From Taishania sp965247975 (lineage in GTDB: Bacteria > Bacteroidota > Bacteroidia > Flavobacteriales_D > Crocinitomicaceae): 64,000 nucleotides of DNA. The stretch is from positions 2,046,001-2,110,000 of the forward strand of contig OZ252050.1 in NCBI GenBank assembly GCA_965247975.1, written 5' to 3'. A model generated the notes under the pieces. That model made no database searches, was not told where the DNA came from, and saw only the letters and a program-made list of their open reading frames with translations. Positions 18,342-27,645 of this stretch are shown here, piece after piece. The first letter of the stretch is position 1; every line of letters begins with the position of its first letter. The position numbers and the translations under genes were made by a program.

Positions 18342-18960
18342 TTGTTGTGTCAGGCTTCGATAATTCAGTAAACTCATCGACCAAAGCCTTAGCCTTCTCG
18401 ATTAAAATTTAGCTTTTTAATCTTCAAGCTACTTTATACAACACTTCAATCTTCGTAATTGAAATTCGAGATATCCCGAAAGACATTTTTCAAGCATCAA
18501 AATCCAATTCATTTTGTAACATCCTCTATCGTAATATTGATCTAGTCACATTTGGTATTTAACTCCCAATGCTATCGTTCGGGTTTGCTTCGCTTCTGTC
18601 GTTGGCTGTCTTATTACTGCTTTCGTGTTCTTGATATCCCGACCGTGATAGCAGAAACAGCCCGTCCCGACTTTTCGGGAAAGTTAAATTCTGAGTTATG
18701 ACATTTTAAACGTTCAGTTCAAATCTTAATTTTTCAGTTTTAAGTTCAATGATGTTTCATTCTGTGGGGTTTCAACATTCAAACTGCATTTGATTATCGA
18801 CTAAATTGCAAGGTTCATCCAATTCATTTGATCTATTAAATTCTCATTGGTTTTCATTTATACCATATAATTATCCATTTTTTTATTTCTAATGAATGTT
18901 GTTTTCTAAACAGCCATATATGGATTTACTAAATAATTTCTGCATGCAAAATTAAAGTAC
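18342..18960. other. Gene-free region with decayed copies of the GATATCCCGA repeat
   Basis: About 620 bases with no gene-like frame. It holds TTCGAGATATCCCGAA at 18465-18480 (a near-palindrome with one mismatch) and, at 18631-18693, GATATCCCGACCG followed by a 38-base block (ACAGCCCGTCCCGACTTTTC and on) that matches 6948-6985 at about 34 of 38 positions. The remainder, from 18700 to 18960, is A+T rich and shows nothing recognisable. Confidence 0.55.
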
Positions 18961-18996
18961 AAAAAAAAGCGCCCTTCCTTTCGGAAGAGCGCTTTT
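18961..18996 (-). terminator. Rho-independent terminator of the 1794-aa T9SS cargo gene
   Basis: Stem AAAAGCGC/GCGCTTTT (18965-18972 and 18989-18996) with an additional inner CTTCC/GGAAG pairing and a T run on the minus strand. It lies 20 bases past the stop at 19016. Confidence 0.85.
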
Positions 18997-19015
18997 CAAA
19001 GCTTAGCTTTTTATG

Positions 19016-22000
19016 TTATTTCGAAACAACCAATCTACGCATAGTAGTTTTGTCGTTTGTAGTAACTTGTACTAAGTACACACCAGCATTCCATTTAGAA
19101 CCATCCAATTCAACAGCATTTGTGTTAGAGATGTCTCCTGAAAGAACTTCTCTACCCATTGCGTCTACTACTTGGAAAGTACCAGATTTGATAGTGTTGT
19201 TGAATGTCATCGTAGTTGATGCATTCGTTGGGTTTGGAACCAATTCGAAAGTTACGTCTGTTCCAGCGTGAATCATGTTTGGCTCAGCAGTTTTAACGGC
19301 ATAAATCTCGTTATCCTTGTTGATACCAACATAGTACTCACCTAAATCAGAGAATTCCAATCCGAAGTTATTCCAGTCTTCTGTCAATGCGATATCGTAG
19401 AACTCAGCACCAGTTGTAGGATTTACAAAAGTATGCGTTGCTCCGATAGCACTTTTAGAACCAGCACATGTAGCGATGTTTGATTGAAGAAGAACGGTTG
19501 AAGAACAACGCGTTTTAATCCAGAACTCATATCCTGCAGGATTAGTTAATCCAGCAAAAGTATAAGAACAAACACCACCAGTACAAGTAACTGTAGGATT
19601 TGATAAGAATGTATAACCAGCAGAACCAATTACTCTATAGAAAATTTGGTAACCAGAAAGTAATCCACCATTTGTGTACAATCCACTAACTTCTGGCCAG
19701 CTGATTGTGTATCCACCTAATCCATCAGGAGCGCAATCTAAAGCACTTACTGGAGTACAAGCAGCAATTGAAGGTACAGCTACAGTAACAACTGGTGTAC
19801 GGTAGAATTGACTTCCAGCAGAAGTACAACGGTACAATACTTGTGTTTGGTAACTAACACCATTAGTCAATATTCTTGTATCAGTCAAAGAAGCTGAGTT
19901 CATCAAAGAATAACCTGGTGAACCAACTTGTTTGTAGTAATATGAGTACAATGCTGCACCTTTATCATCGGTAGTTAAAGTAACAGAAGTTGGAGTATTA
20001 GAAACTGCTGTATGAGCGTCTGTTAATGCTCTACCTGAAACTTCAACAATACCAGATCCACCAAAGTAACCATCTATTAACAAGTAATAAGTAGTGCTTG
20101 GTGTTAAATCTGTGCGGATAATTGTTGACACATTCGGAGTATTACCACCACATGTAGTGATTGCACTCGCTAAATCGTCATTACAAATTACAGAAGATAA
20201 TGTACCTGTACAAGTTCCATCTGATGACGCGAACAAATCAATACGAGTATCAAAAGTTGTTAATGCGTTATCTGTTGTTATTTCGATATCAAAAGGTACT
20301 ACACCACCAACAACACATGCAGGAGTTGTGAATTTGTACCAAACTGATTTCGCACCGGCACCTCCAAATGCACAAGTGATTTCTTGACCACCTGTAGCAG
20401 TTGCTAATGATGTATTTGTTGTGCGATTGTCACACGTCATCGAACCAAATGTTGAGTATGTATTCATTGATGTCCCACCTGTTGACTTGATTGTTTGAGC
20501 CGAACAAATGTTATCATTAGTTGGCACTGGTGGAGTCAAATACAAGCATAAGTTGAAGTTTGATGTACCTACGAAGTAAGTGTGAGTTCTCAAAATATAT
20601 GTTCCCGGAGAAACAGTAAATGAACCACTTTCCAAATCAGAACAAGCTATGGAAAGTCCTCCACATGCCGTTAATACTTCGAAAATACGATCTGTTGATC
20701 CTGTGTTGTTCGTAGTTGAGTAGAACACTTGAACAGACGCGCCAGCAGAAGCAGGAACCGTAAACGAGTAATAAACGTCATTTACTCCAAAACCATTACA
20801 TTGTGCATCTGACAAAGTTGCAGCACCCAATTCTACCACTTGGCAACTTGGATTAGCTGAAATAGTTCCAAAGCTAATTGCACCAGCACACTCATCATTT
20901 GTTGGAGGAGCTAAAGCTGTTGTGAATGGAATTGAAACCCAAGTACTTACTCCATTTCCACCACCACAATTTGCTCTTACATGAGCATAATGTAATGTGT
21001 TAGAAGCTAAACCTGAAGCGGCAAACGTAGTTGAAGTTACACCAACATTCGCAGGTGAACCTGGAGGAGTTGCTGAAGTAGAAACATGAACATCCCATGC
21101 AGTTTCAGTACATCCTGTAACCCAAGTAATATCAGCACCAGATGATGTAATATTGCTCGCTGCCAATCCTGAAATTTGAGGACAAGCTGGTGGAGCTAAA
21201 ATTGTGATATCGTAATCTTCAGTCTCACCATATCCATAAGATGCACAAGGATCGATTGTATTACCAGACGTGTTCCATACCATTCTAACTCTCATTCTAT
21301 GCACTCCAACAGGTGGGTTACAAGCCAAAGAGATATTGAATGAAGCTGTTTGGAAAGCACCAGTGAAGTTGGTTGTTGTAAAACCAATTCGTTCAGAAAT
21401 ATCAAATACTTCATCGTCGTTGTAGTCAATCCAAGCAGCAACTTGTTGACCTCCAAAAGCGTAAGAACCATTTGTAACTTGAACTGTATAGCTAGTTCCA
21501 GCTTGCAAACTTGCTGTTTGCGAACCACCACCATTGAAGTAAGTGTATGCTGGGTTTGTAGATGCGGTTCCAGTGTTATTTGCTAAAGTAGTTGTTGGAA
21601 TTACAACATTGGAAATTAAATCTCCATCTGTTTTACCAAAAGTGTAAATTGGCAAACAAACACATCCATCCGTTCCAGTCAAATACGATTGCTCAACGCA
21701 TCCTGTTGCAGGACCAGCAATGTTTGATGGGATTACTGTCCAATAATATGTTGTATTAAGAGACGGATCTAGGAATGTAAGTGATAGATTCGCTCCAACG
21801 TTAAAGTTATTTGCAATTTCAGTACCACCTGGAGTTATTCCTACGTTAACTGCGTAAGAAGTTGCAGTTGGTGAAGCATCCCATGAGAAAACCAAGTTTT
21901 GGTTATCACAAGATGCATCTGGAGTTGCAATTGGATTCGTTACACATGCAGGAGGCAATGGCAATGTAGTGAATGATATTGTTGACCAAACACTTTCTCC

Positions 22001-24400
22001 ATTTCCACCACCACAATTTGCTCTAACGTGTACAAAGTACAACGTGTTTGGAGTCAAACTTGAAGCATTGAATGTAGTTGAAGTAACACCAGGGTTCGAT
22101 GGAGTTCCTGAAGGAGTTGCAGAAGTTGATACATCAACATCCCACAACGTTTCAACACATCCTACTGACCAAGTTGCAGTAGCAGTTGTTGCAGTAATTG
22201 CACTGCTCGCTAAATTCAAAATAGCAGGACATGGAGGCGGAGCCAACACGTTTACATCGTAATCTTCTGTTTCACCCCATCCGTAGTTCGCACATGGATC
22301 AATTGTGTTTCCAGCAGTGGAATAAACATCACGAATTCTCATTCTGTGAACACCAATGGAAGGATTACAAGGCAATGAAATCGTAAAAGTTGCTGTAGTG
22401 TTTGCAGCCATTGCACTAGTTGTAAAACCAATTTTTTCAGATCCTTCAAAAACAAGATTATCATTAAAGTCAATCCAAGCAGCCATGTTTTGGCTACCAA
22501 AATTACCGTTCGATACACTCACAGTGTAAGATGTACCAGCAGATAAATCACACGTCAAGTTTGATGCACCTGTGTAATACGTGTAAGAAGGAAGCCCAGC
22601 TACTGTTCCTGAATTATTATCTAATGTAGTTCCAACGATGGTTACGTTTGAAATTAAATCACCATCAGGCGTTCCAAATGAATACGTTGGTAAACAGTAA
22701 CCAGTGAAGAAACTTGGTGAAGTAACCCATGTACTAAAATCTCCAAGTCCACAATCAGAACGCACATGTAAATAATACGTTGTGTTTGCTGTTAAACTAG
22801 GAGAAGATGCAGTTAAACCTGTAGTTGCCGTCCCTGAAGCAGGCGGAGTAGCACTTGTAGTAACTGCCCACTCATAACCAACACCTGGAGCAGGAGAAGC
22901 CGCACTCCATGAATGAGTGGCACTTGTTGATGAAGTTAATGTGTTGATTAAAGCACTAGGAGGGAAACAAGTTGGTGCAGGTACAAGTAACCATTCTAAA
23001 GTAAAAGTTCCTGAACCTGCTTGGTATGAATCTTGTGTCCAATAAACTGTCTGTGTAGAACCAGTAGTATTGTTAAAATAATAATGAGTTAAATCATCAT
23101 CATCAAAACAACCTAGTGCAGTTCCAGTTGTTGTTTGTGTTGGTAAATTTCCAACATAACCAGTATTAATTTCAGTTGAACCAGGGCAAGAACCTCCATA
23201 AGCTACTCGAGCTTTAGAATCATAGGCATTCGTAGATTGACCAATATATAATGATGCGCCAGCTGGTACATCAATTTTAAAGATTCTATCACCTCCAGTT
23301 CCGTCTAAGCAAGAATTTGTGAAATTATTTGTAAAACCAACAGTAGTTCCACTATATGGACTAGTTAGCAATGCCAAATCTTGCACTAAACCACATGTAT
23401 TACCCTCTAAAGTTGCAAACATTGAAGTCGCCCAAGCACTAAATGTACCACCGCCACAATCAGAACGAACATGTAAATAATACGTAGTGTTGGCTGTTAG
23501 CGATGGTGAACTTGCAGTTAAACCAGCCGTTGCTGTTCCACTCGCAGGAGGAGTAGCACTTGTAGTTACAGCCCATTCATAGCCAGAAGGTACAGTACCT
23601 GAACTTGGTGCCGACCACGAATGATCAGCAGAAGTTAAAGATAATACAGTGTTTGTAAGTGCAGTTGGTGCAAAACAAGTCGCAGGGGTCCAAGTGAAAG
23701 TTAAACCACTTGCAGGCATAATTGTGTTTGAAGAAGTAACCGTCGCAGCATTAGATCCACCTAAAGTTGTAGTTGACCAATCAGTTGCTGAGGAGCGAGC
23801 GTTGTAGTCTGTGTTAGCAGACCCTCTTAAACCTACTTGACATGTACGAGCAGTTGTGTTCGAAGCCGAACATGTCCCATAAACAATTTGAACCTGATTA
23901 GAAGTTTCATACAATCTAATCTGAAAATTCAACACATCACCTGTTACAGCACCTAAGTCGTATCTTCTAGCATTATTCCATTGAACAATGAAAACACGGT
24001 TTGGAGCGGTACCTTCAGTTGCACGAGTAATAGTCGATGAATTACTGATTAGGTCACGCCCAAATGCTGAAATTGCACCTGCGTAACCCGCTGCTGATGC
24101 AATTGGAGTGTAGTTACTACCAGTTGTGGCAGTCGTTCCGAAAGAAATATGTCCATTGGTAGCAATCCTACAACTTGTGTAAGTTACACCATTAAAGACA
24201 AAATTAAATCCAATCGGACCATTTGCCGCGGTTGCAACCGCATCATCCCATCCACTAGCATGTACCGATGTTGGAGCGACTATCGGAGTATAAGTTGTCG
24301 ATGATTGGACAAACGAATACCCTGATACTTGCGCATGCACTTGGCTCGTCAGAAAGACGGCGAAGAGCAGCAGTTTCATAAAAAGAAAACTTTTTCTCAT
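19016..24400 (-). CDS. Large T9SS-secreted multidomain protein (Fn3 and GEVED domains, type A sorting signal)
   Basis: A 1794-residue secreted protein. It has a signal peptide (residues 1-23, cleaved after VHAQ) and an N-terminal beta-rich domain (about 25-245). Two near-identical fibronectin type III domains follow, sharing YEWAVTTSATPPASGTAT, with a Cys-rich domain between them. Two GEVED domains are each marked by AWIDFNDN or AWIDYNDD, then HRMR and a GETEDYD end, each followed by an Fn3-like segment with VHVRANCGGGNG-type strands. Two domains then begin TNDECAG and TNDNICSA. The last 75 residues are a T9SS type A sorting domain (LVPNPTNASTTMTF ... GVYLVQVTTNDKTTMRRLVVSK region), which directs export across the outer membrane. 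The role is probably adhesion or matrix binding (inference); no catalytic domain is seen. It is transcribed alone. Confidence 0.85.
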   Translation of the reverse strand: MRKSFLFMKLLLFAVFLTSQVHAQVSGYSFVQSSTTYTPIVAPTSVHASGWDDAVATAANGPIGFNFVFNGVTYTSCRIATNGHISFGTTATTGSNYTPIASAAGYAGAISAFGRDLISNSSTITRATEGTAPNRVFIVQWNNARRYDLGAVTGDVLNFQIRLYETSNQVQIVYGTCSASNTTARTCQVGLRGSANTDYNARSSATDWSTTTLGGSNAATVTSSNTIMPASGLTFTWTPATCFAPTALTNTVLSLTSADHSWSAPSSGTVPSGYEWAVTTSATPPASGTATAGLTASSPSLTANTTYYLHVRSDCGGGTFSAWATSMFATLEGNTCGLVQDLALLTSPYSGTTVGFTNNFTNSCLDGTGGDRIFKIDVPAGASLYIGQSTNAYDSKARVAYGGSCPGSTEINTGYVGNLPTQTTTGTALGCFDDDDLTHYYFNNTTGSTQTVYWTQDSYQAGSGTFTLEWLLVPAPTCFPPSALINTLTSSTSATHSWSAASPAPGVGYEWAVTTSATPPASGTATTGLTASSPSLTANTTYYLHVRSDCGLGDFSTWVTSPSFFTGYCLPTYSFGTPDGDLISNVTIVGTTLDNNSGTVAGLPSYTYYTGASNLTCDLSAGTSYTVSVSNGNFGSQNMAAWIDFNDNLVFEGSEKIGFTTSAMAANTTATFTISLPCNPSIGVHRMRIRDVYSTAGNTIDPCANYGWGETEDYDVNVLAPPPCPAILNLASSAITATTATATWSVGCVETLWDVDVSTSATPSGTPSNPGVTSTTFNASSLTPNTLYFVHVRANCGGGNGESVWSTISFTTLPLPPACVTNPIATPDASCDNQNLVFSWDASPTATSYAVNVGITPGGTEIANNFNVGANLSLTFLDPSLNTTYYWTVIPSNIAGPATGCVEQSYLTGTDGCVCLPIYTFGKTDGDLISNVVIPTTTLANNTGTASTNPAYTYFNGGGSQTASLQAGTSYTVQVTNGSYAFGGQQVAAWIDYNDDEVFDISERIGFTTTNFTGAFQTASFNISLACNPPVGVHRMRVRMVWNTSGNTIDPCASYGYGETEDYDITILAPPACPQISGLAASNITSSGADITWVTGCTETAWDVHVSTSATPPGSPANVGVTSTTFAASGLASNTLHYAHVRANCGGGNGVSTWVSIPFTTALAPPTNDECAGAISFGTISANPSCQVVELGAATLSDAQCNGFGVNDVYYSFTVPASAGASVQVFYSTTNNTGSTDRIFEVLTACGGLSIACSDLESGSFTVSPGTYILRTHTYFVGTSNFNLCLYLTPPVPTNDNICSAQTIKSTGGTSMNTYSTFGSMTCDNRTTNTSLATATGGQEITCAFGGAGAKSVWYKFTTPACVVGGVVPFDIEITTDNALTTFDTRIDLFASSDGTCTGTLSSVICNDDLASAITTCGGNTPNVSTIIRTDLTPSTTYYLLIDGYFGGSGIVEVSGRALTDAHTAVSNTPTSVTLTTDDKGAALYSYYYKQVGSPGYSLMNSASLTDTRILTNGVSYQTQVLYRCTSAGSQFYRTPVVTVAVPSIAACTPVSALDCAPDGLGGYTISWPEVSGLYTNGGLLSGYQIFYRVIGSAGYTFLSNPTVTCTGGVCSYTFAGLTNPAGYEFWIKTRCSSTVLLQSNIATCAGSKSAIGATHTFVNPTTGAEFYDIALTEDWNNFGLEFSDLGEYYVGINKDNEIYAVKTAEPNMIHAGTDVTFELVPNPTNASTTMTFNNTIKSGTFQVVDAMGREVLSGDISNTNAVELDGSKWNAGVYLVQVTTNDKTTMRRLVVSK

Positions 24401-24984
24401 ATTTTAGTTATTTTAGAATTATTAACAGCAATGTTACAATATTTTTATTTCAATTATTATAGCATTTAAATCCTTTGTTAATAACTTTTTACGATGTTAA
24501 TAACTCTAAATTACCAATTAGTTAACAATTTATTTACAGATGAAACTTTTCTTTTGAGTAAAAACAAGTCTCCAACGAGTATTTATGTGGTTTTGATTAT
24601 TATTTCTTAAATCTGTTGAGTGAACGGTGCTTTTGATTGAGTAGGTGGATGTGATTTTTTTTGTTAAAAAGTAGTTGTTTTATTTTTTTCGGAAAATGAT
24701 TTTAAATGCAGTACTTTGAATAATCTGACCTTTTCCGAGATTAAAAAGGGATCCTACTATGTCGCTTTCAATCAGTGGTTTAAAATATTGGAATGTTGTA
24801 ATTAAATTGTGTTTGAAAAAGTGTCATTGACTTTGCGTTTTTGTAAAGTAAAATCAAGAAGAAGGTTAATTAGTTTAAACTTTGAACTCCTTCAGAGTCC
24901 ATAGGTGTTTTGGTGGTATATGCGGTTATGAACATGTGACTCTTTCAGGTTCAGCATAATGCAATAATTTCAAAAGGTTGATAT
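24401..24984. other. Gene-free, A+T-rich intergenic region
   Basis: About 580 bases between two minus-strand genes. I find no gene-like frame, no strong hairpin with a T run and no full-consensus promoter. The part near 24401-24480 presumably holds the leader and promoter of the 1794-aa protein gene. Confidence 0.5.
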
Positions 24985-25791
24985 CTATTTTGAATAACTG
25001 TTAACTGCCTGCCGCACAGAACCATGCTTTTGAATCAATTTTTCAGCTTCATCTCTAGAAATGTTCAATTCATCTTGTACCATGTTTATGGCGCGATCAA
25101 CCAATTTGTCATTGCTTAACTGCATATCAACCATTTTATTGCCTTTGACATGACCAAGTTTAATCATCAACGAAGTAGAAATCATGTTTAACACAAGTTT
25201 TTGCGCTGTGCCAGATTTCATGCGGGTGCTTCCAGTAACAAATTCAGGACCGACTTCAATGGTAATAGGAAATTCAGCTAATTGAGCCAAAGGACTATTT
25301 GGATTGCACGAAATTCCTGCTGTTAGTACTTTGTTTTCTTGTGCTTTTTGCAAGGCACCTAAAACATAAGGTGTTGTTCCAGAGGCTGCAATTCCAACTA
25401 CGGTATCTTTGTCGTTTATCGCATGATTTTCCAGGTCAATCCAGCCTTGTTTAGTGTTATCTTCTGCAAATTCAACTGCTTTTCGAATGGCTGTATCACC
25501 ACCAGCAATTATGCCAACAACCACTCCGTGATCAACACCAAAAGTAGGAGGACATTCGCTTGCGTCAACGATTCCGAGTCTTCCACTTGTGCCTGCTCCA
25601 ATATAAAACAATCGACCTCCCAATTTCATCCGTTCGTAACATGCATCCACAAATTTTAGAATGGCATCGATTTCTTTTTCAACGGCAATGGCTACTTTTT
25701 GATCTTCTCGGTTGATATTGGTCAACAACTCTTTGGTTGTCATGGACTCAAGTTGGTCGTAATTCGAGCTTGATTCTGTGATTCGTTTCAT
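24985..25791 (-). CDS. murQ: N-acetylmuramic acid 6-phosphate etherase
   Basis: A 268-residue SIS-domain enzyme that cleaves the D-lactyl ether of MurNAc-6-phosphate to give GlcNAc-6-phosphate, part of cell-wall recycling. The family signature is intact: FYIGAGTSGRLGIVDASECPPTFG with the catalytic Glu region, then GIAASGTTPYVLGAL, and EVGPEFVTGSTRMKSGTAQKL. I chose the ATG at 25791, two bases after the upstream stop, because homologs begin at this Thr/Glu-rich start. A longer frame to 25869 would lie inside the phosphoribosyltransferase gene and has no family match. No PTS transporter (MurP) is adjacent. Confidence 0.93.
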   Translation of the reverse strand: MKRITESSSNYDQLESMTTKELLTNINREDQKVAIAVEKEIDAILKFVDACYERMKLGGRLFYIGAGTSGRLGIVDASECPPTFGVDHGVVVGIIAGGDTAIRKAVEFAEDNTKQGWIDLENHAINDKDTVVGIAASGTTPYVLGALQKAQENKVLTAGISCNPNSPLAQLAEFPITIEVGPEFVTGSTRMKSGTAQKLVLNMISTSLMIKLGHVKGNKMVDMQLSNDKLVDRAINMVQDELNISRDEAEKLIQKHGSVRQAVNSYSK

Positions 25792-25793
25792 GC

Positions 25794-26291
25794 TTAATGC
25801 AATTGTGCGCTGTAATTTCCTTTTTCGAATGAGATGGAAATGTGTTCTTTTAATGTCGTGCTGAGGCATAGTCCTACAAAATCAGCTTTTATTGGATAAC
25901 GATGATGCATGCGGTCAACCAACGCAACGGTTTTTACCATTTTAACAGGTTGTTCAATGATTTTACTCAACGCATATTGCATTGTTTTGCCAGAATTAAG
26001 CACGTCGTCTACCAAAATCACACATTTGTCATTGAGAATAGTTGGATCAAGAGACATTCGAATTTCTTCATCTAAAGGTTGTTGTTTGTTCATCTCAATT
26101 TTGAACGAAATGATATCTTGGGCAGAATTTGATTTTAAGATGTTTGCAAGTAAATCTGCTAGAATCGATCCATTTCCATCAATTCCACCAATAAAAATGG
26201 AGTTTTCTTCGAATGTATTCTCTAGTATTTGATGTGCCAATCGATTGATTTTTTGCTCAATTTGAAGATTGGAAAGAATTTCTTGCTTCAT
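25794..26291 (-). CDS. Phosphoribosyltransferase (PyrR/Hpt-like)
   Basis: A 165-residue type I phosphoribosyltransferase. The PRPP-binding motif is CVILVDDVLNSGKTM (about residues 89-103), the flexible-loop and hood regions fit PyrR-type proteins (residues 35-50, IGGIDGNGS), and LVDRMHHRYPIKADFVGL is the conserved end block. In this phylum such genes are annotated as PyrR-like or phosphoribosyltransferases; I cannot assign uracil, guanine or regulatory activity from sequence. It is the first gene of a two-gene unit with murQ, two bases apart. Confidence 0.8.
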   Translation of the reverse strand: MKQEILSNLQIEQKINRLAHQILENTFEENSIFIGGIDGNGSILADLLANILKSNSAQDIISFKIEMNKQQPLDEEIRMSLDPTILNDKCVILVDDVLNSGKTMQYALSKIIEQPVKMVKTVALVDRMHHRYPIKADFVGLCLSTTLKEHISISFEKGNYSAQLH

Positions 26292-26388
26292 GGTTTTTCT
26301 TTTGACAAAGTTTACAAAATAAAAGGAGAAGTAAAAATAAAATTGAGTGATATCGATATTAAGATAAGTGGTAAAATCTTTGCTAGAT

Positions 26389-27061
26389 CAGAATTACTGG
26401 TCAAAAAAGTGGTTTGGCATGGTTTTAACCAAAAACACACGCCAAACCACGAATTAATTTTTAGAGTCACAGCGAGCTATCGCACGCTGTTAGAAACATT
26501 CAACTCCTTTGGAGTTGCAGTAAAGAAAAAACGAAGATTTAAGATTTCCATTTATGCAGAGGACATAAACGTTAGAATCCGAAGCGCTTTTTATCAGATG
26601 TAATTAGGGTGATAACAAGATTTGGGTAAGTGAAAAAATGTTGGTTGGTGCAGAATTACTGGTCAAAAAAGTGGTTTGGCATGGTTTTAACCAAAAACAC
26701 ACGCCAAACCACGAATTAATTTTTGGAGTCACAGCGAGCTATCGCACGCTGTTAGAAACATTCAACTCCTTTGGAGTTGCTGAAAAAAAAACGAAGTTTT
26801 AAGATGTCTATTTAAGCAGGGGACATAAGCGTTTGAAACCGAAGCGCTTTTTAATCGCATGTAATTAGGGTGATAACAAGATTTGGGTAAGTGAAAAAAT
26901 GTTGGTTGGTGCAGAATTACTGGTCAAAAAAGTGGTTTGGCATGGTTTTAACCAAAAACACACGCCAAACCACGAATTAATTTTTAGAGTCACAGCGAGC
27001 TATCGCACGCTGTTAAAAACATTCAACTCCTTTGGAGTTGCAATTAGGGAAAATCCAAGAT
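26389..27061. repeat. Tandem array of about 262-bp units with three hairpins each
   Basis: Two full units and one truncated unit begin with CAGAATTACTGGTCAAAAAA at 26389, 26651 and 26912 (periods 262 and 261). Each holds three inverted repeats in fixed order. The first is GTGGTTTGGC/GCCAAACCAC (26409-26418 with 26441-26450; repeated at 26671 and 26932), containing an inner GGTTTTAACC. The second is ACAGCG/CGCTGT (26469-26474 with 26485-26490). The third is CAACTCC-TTT-GGAGTTG (26501-26517). Units differ by small indels that break any reading frame, which argues for a noncoding element. The third copy lacks the second half of the unit. Confidence 0.85.
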
Positions 27062-27162
27062 TTTTAATCTAAAAATTTTAAAGTTGAGAAATAAATTCTG
27101 CGTGGAATAAATTTAAAAAATTAGAGGCTCTTAATGTTGGATTGTAATGTGTTAGCAAGCAA

Positions 27163-27645
27163 TTAATCCCGTCCAAAAGAATGAACATCATTATGGTTCT
27201 CTTCAATTTGATCTTTGACTTTTTTTATTGTTTGGGTTAATAAAAATAGATCGGGAGTGACATTATTGCCAAGCCAGGTCCAACTTGCTTCCTCGCTTTC
27301 AATTGCCATGGCCATGTGATATAATGTGTCAAACTGATGAACCAAGAGCCAATTTTGAGCCGATTCGTTTCCTTCGGCAGCATTGATAAAAGCCATCAAA
27401 TGCGCATACCCATTTTTTGGGAGCCAAACACGCGCTTCTTCTTTCAAGTAAATGGCATAACTCGCCATGACTAATTCTTCATAGCCGTTGTCTCTAAGCC
27501 AGAGCAAAAGATCATTGTTTCTATCGATTGCTTTTGCCCATGCAAGAATAACTTTTGGATGGTAATTGATTGGTTTCAATTCGGTTACTTGCAAAGATTC
27601 AGGTTGAATTTTGCGCGTTTTATCTTTTTTGAACCAACTAAGCAT
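27163..27645 (-). CDS. Conserved protein of unknown function downstream of the SpmAB-like gene
   Basis: A 160-residue cytoplasmic protein that I do not recognise. It is helical and rich in aromatic residues, with repeated blocks of the pattern ILAWAKAIDRNNDLLLWLRD, NGYEELVMASYAIYLKEEA, ARVWLPKNGYAHLMAFINAAEG and EEASWTWLGN that look like three or four imperfect 30-35-residue helical repeats. I start it at the ATG at 27645, which overlaps the upstream stop by eight bases (ATGCTTAG); a longer frame to 27681 would read back into the membrane protein. Tight overlap implies co-expression with the SpmAB-like gene. No enzymatic motif is visible. Confidence 0.65.
   Translation of the reverse strand: MLSWFKKDKTRKIQPESLQVTELKPINYHPKVILAWAKAIDRNNDLLLWLRDNGYEELVMASYAIYLKEEARVWLPKNGYAHLMAFINAAEGNESAQNWLLVHQFDTLYHMAMAIESEEASWTWLGNNVTPDLFLLTQTIKKVKDQIEENHNDVHSFGRD

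Noticed and set aside
25792..25869. N-terminal extension of murQ by 26 residues
   Set aside because: It lies wholly inside the upstream phosphoribosyltransferase gene and is Arg/Lys/His-rich without resemblance to MurQ; the ATG at 25791 fits the family start and the two-base gap.
26229..26603. A 124-codon plus-strand frame
   Set aside because: Its start is antisense to the phosphoribosyltransferase start and its second half lies in the first unit of the 262-bp repeat. The frame breaks in the next units, so it is not a conserved gene.
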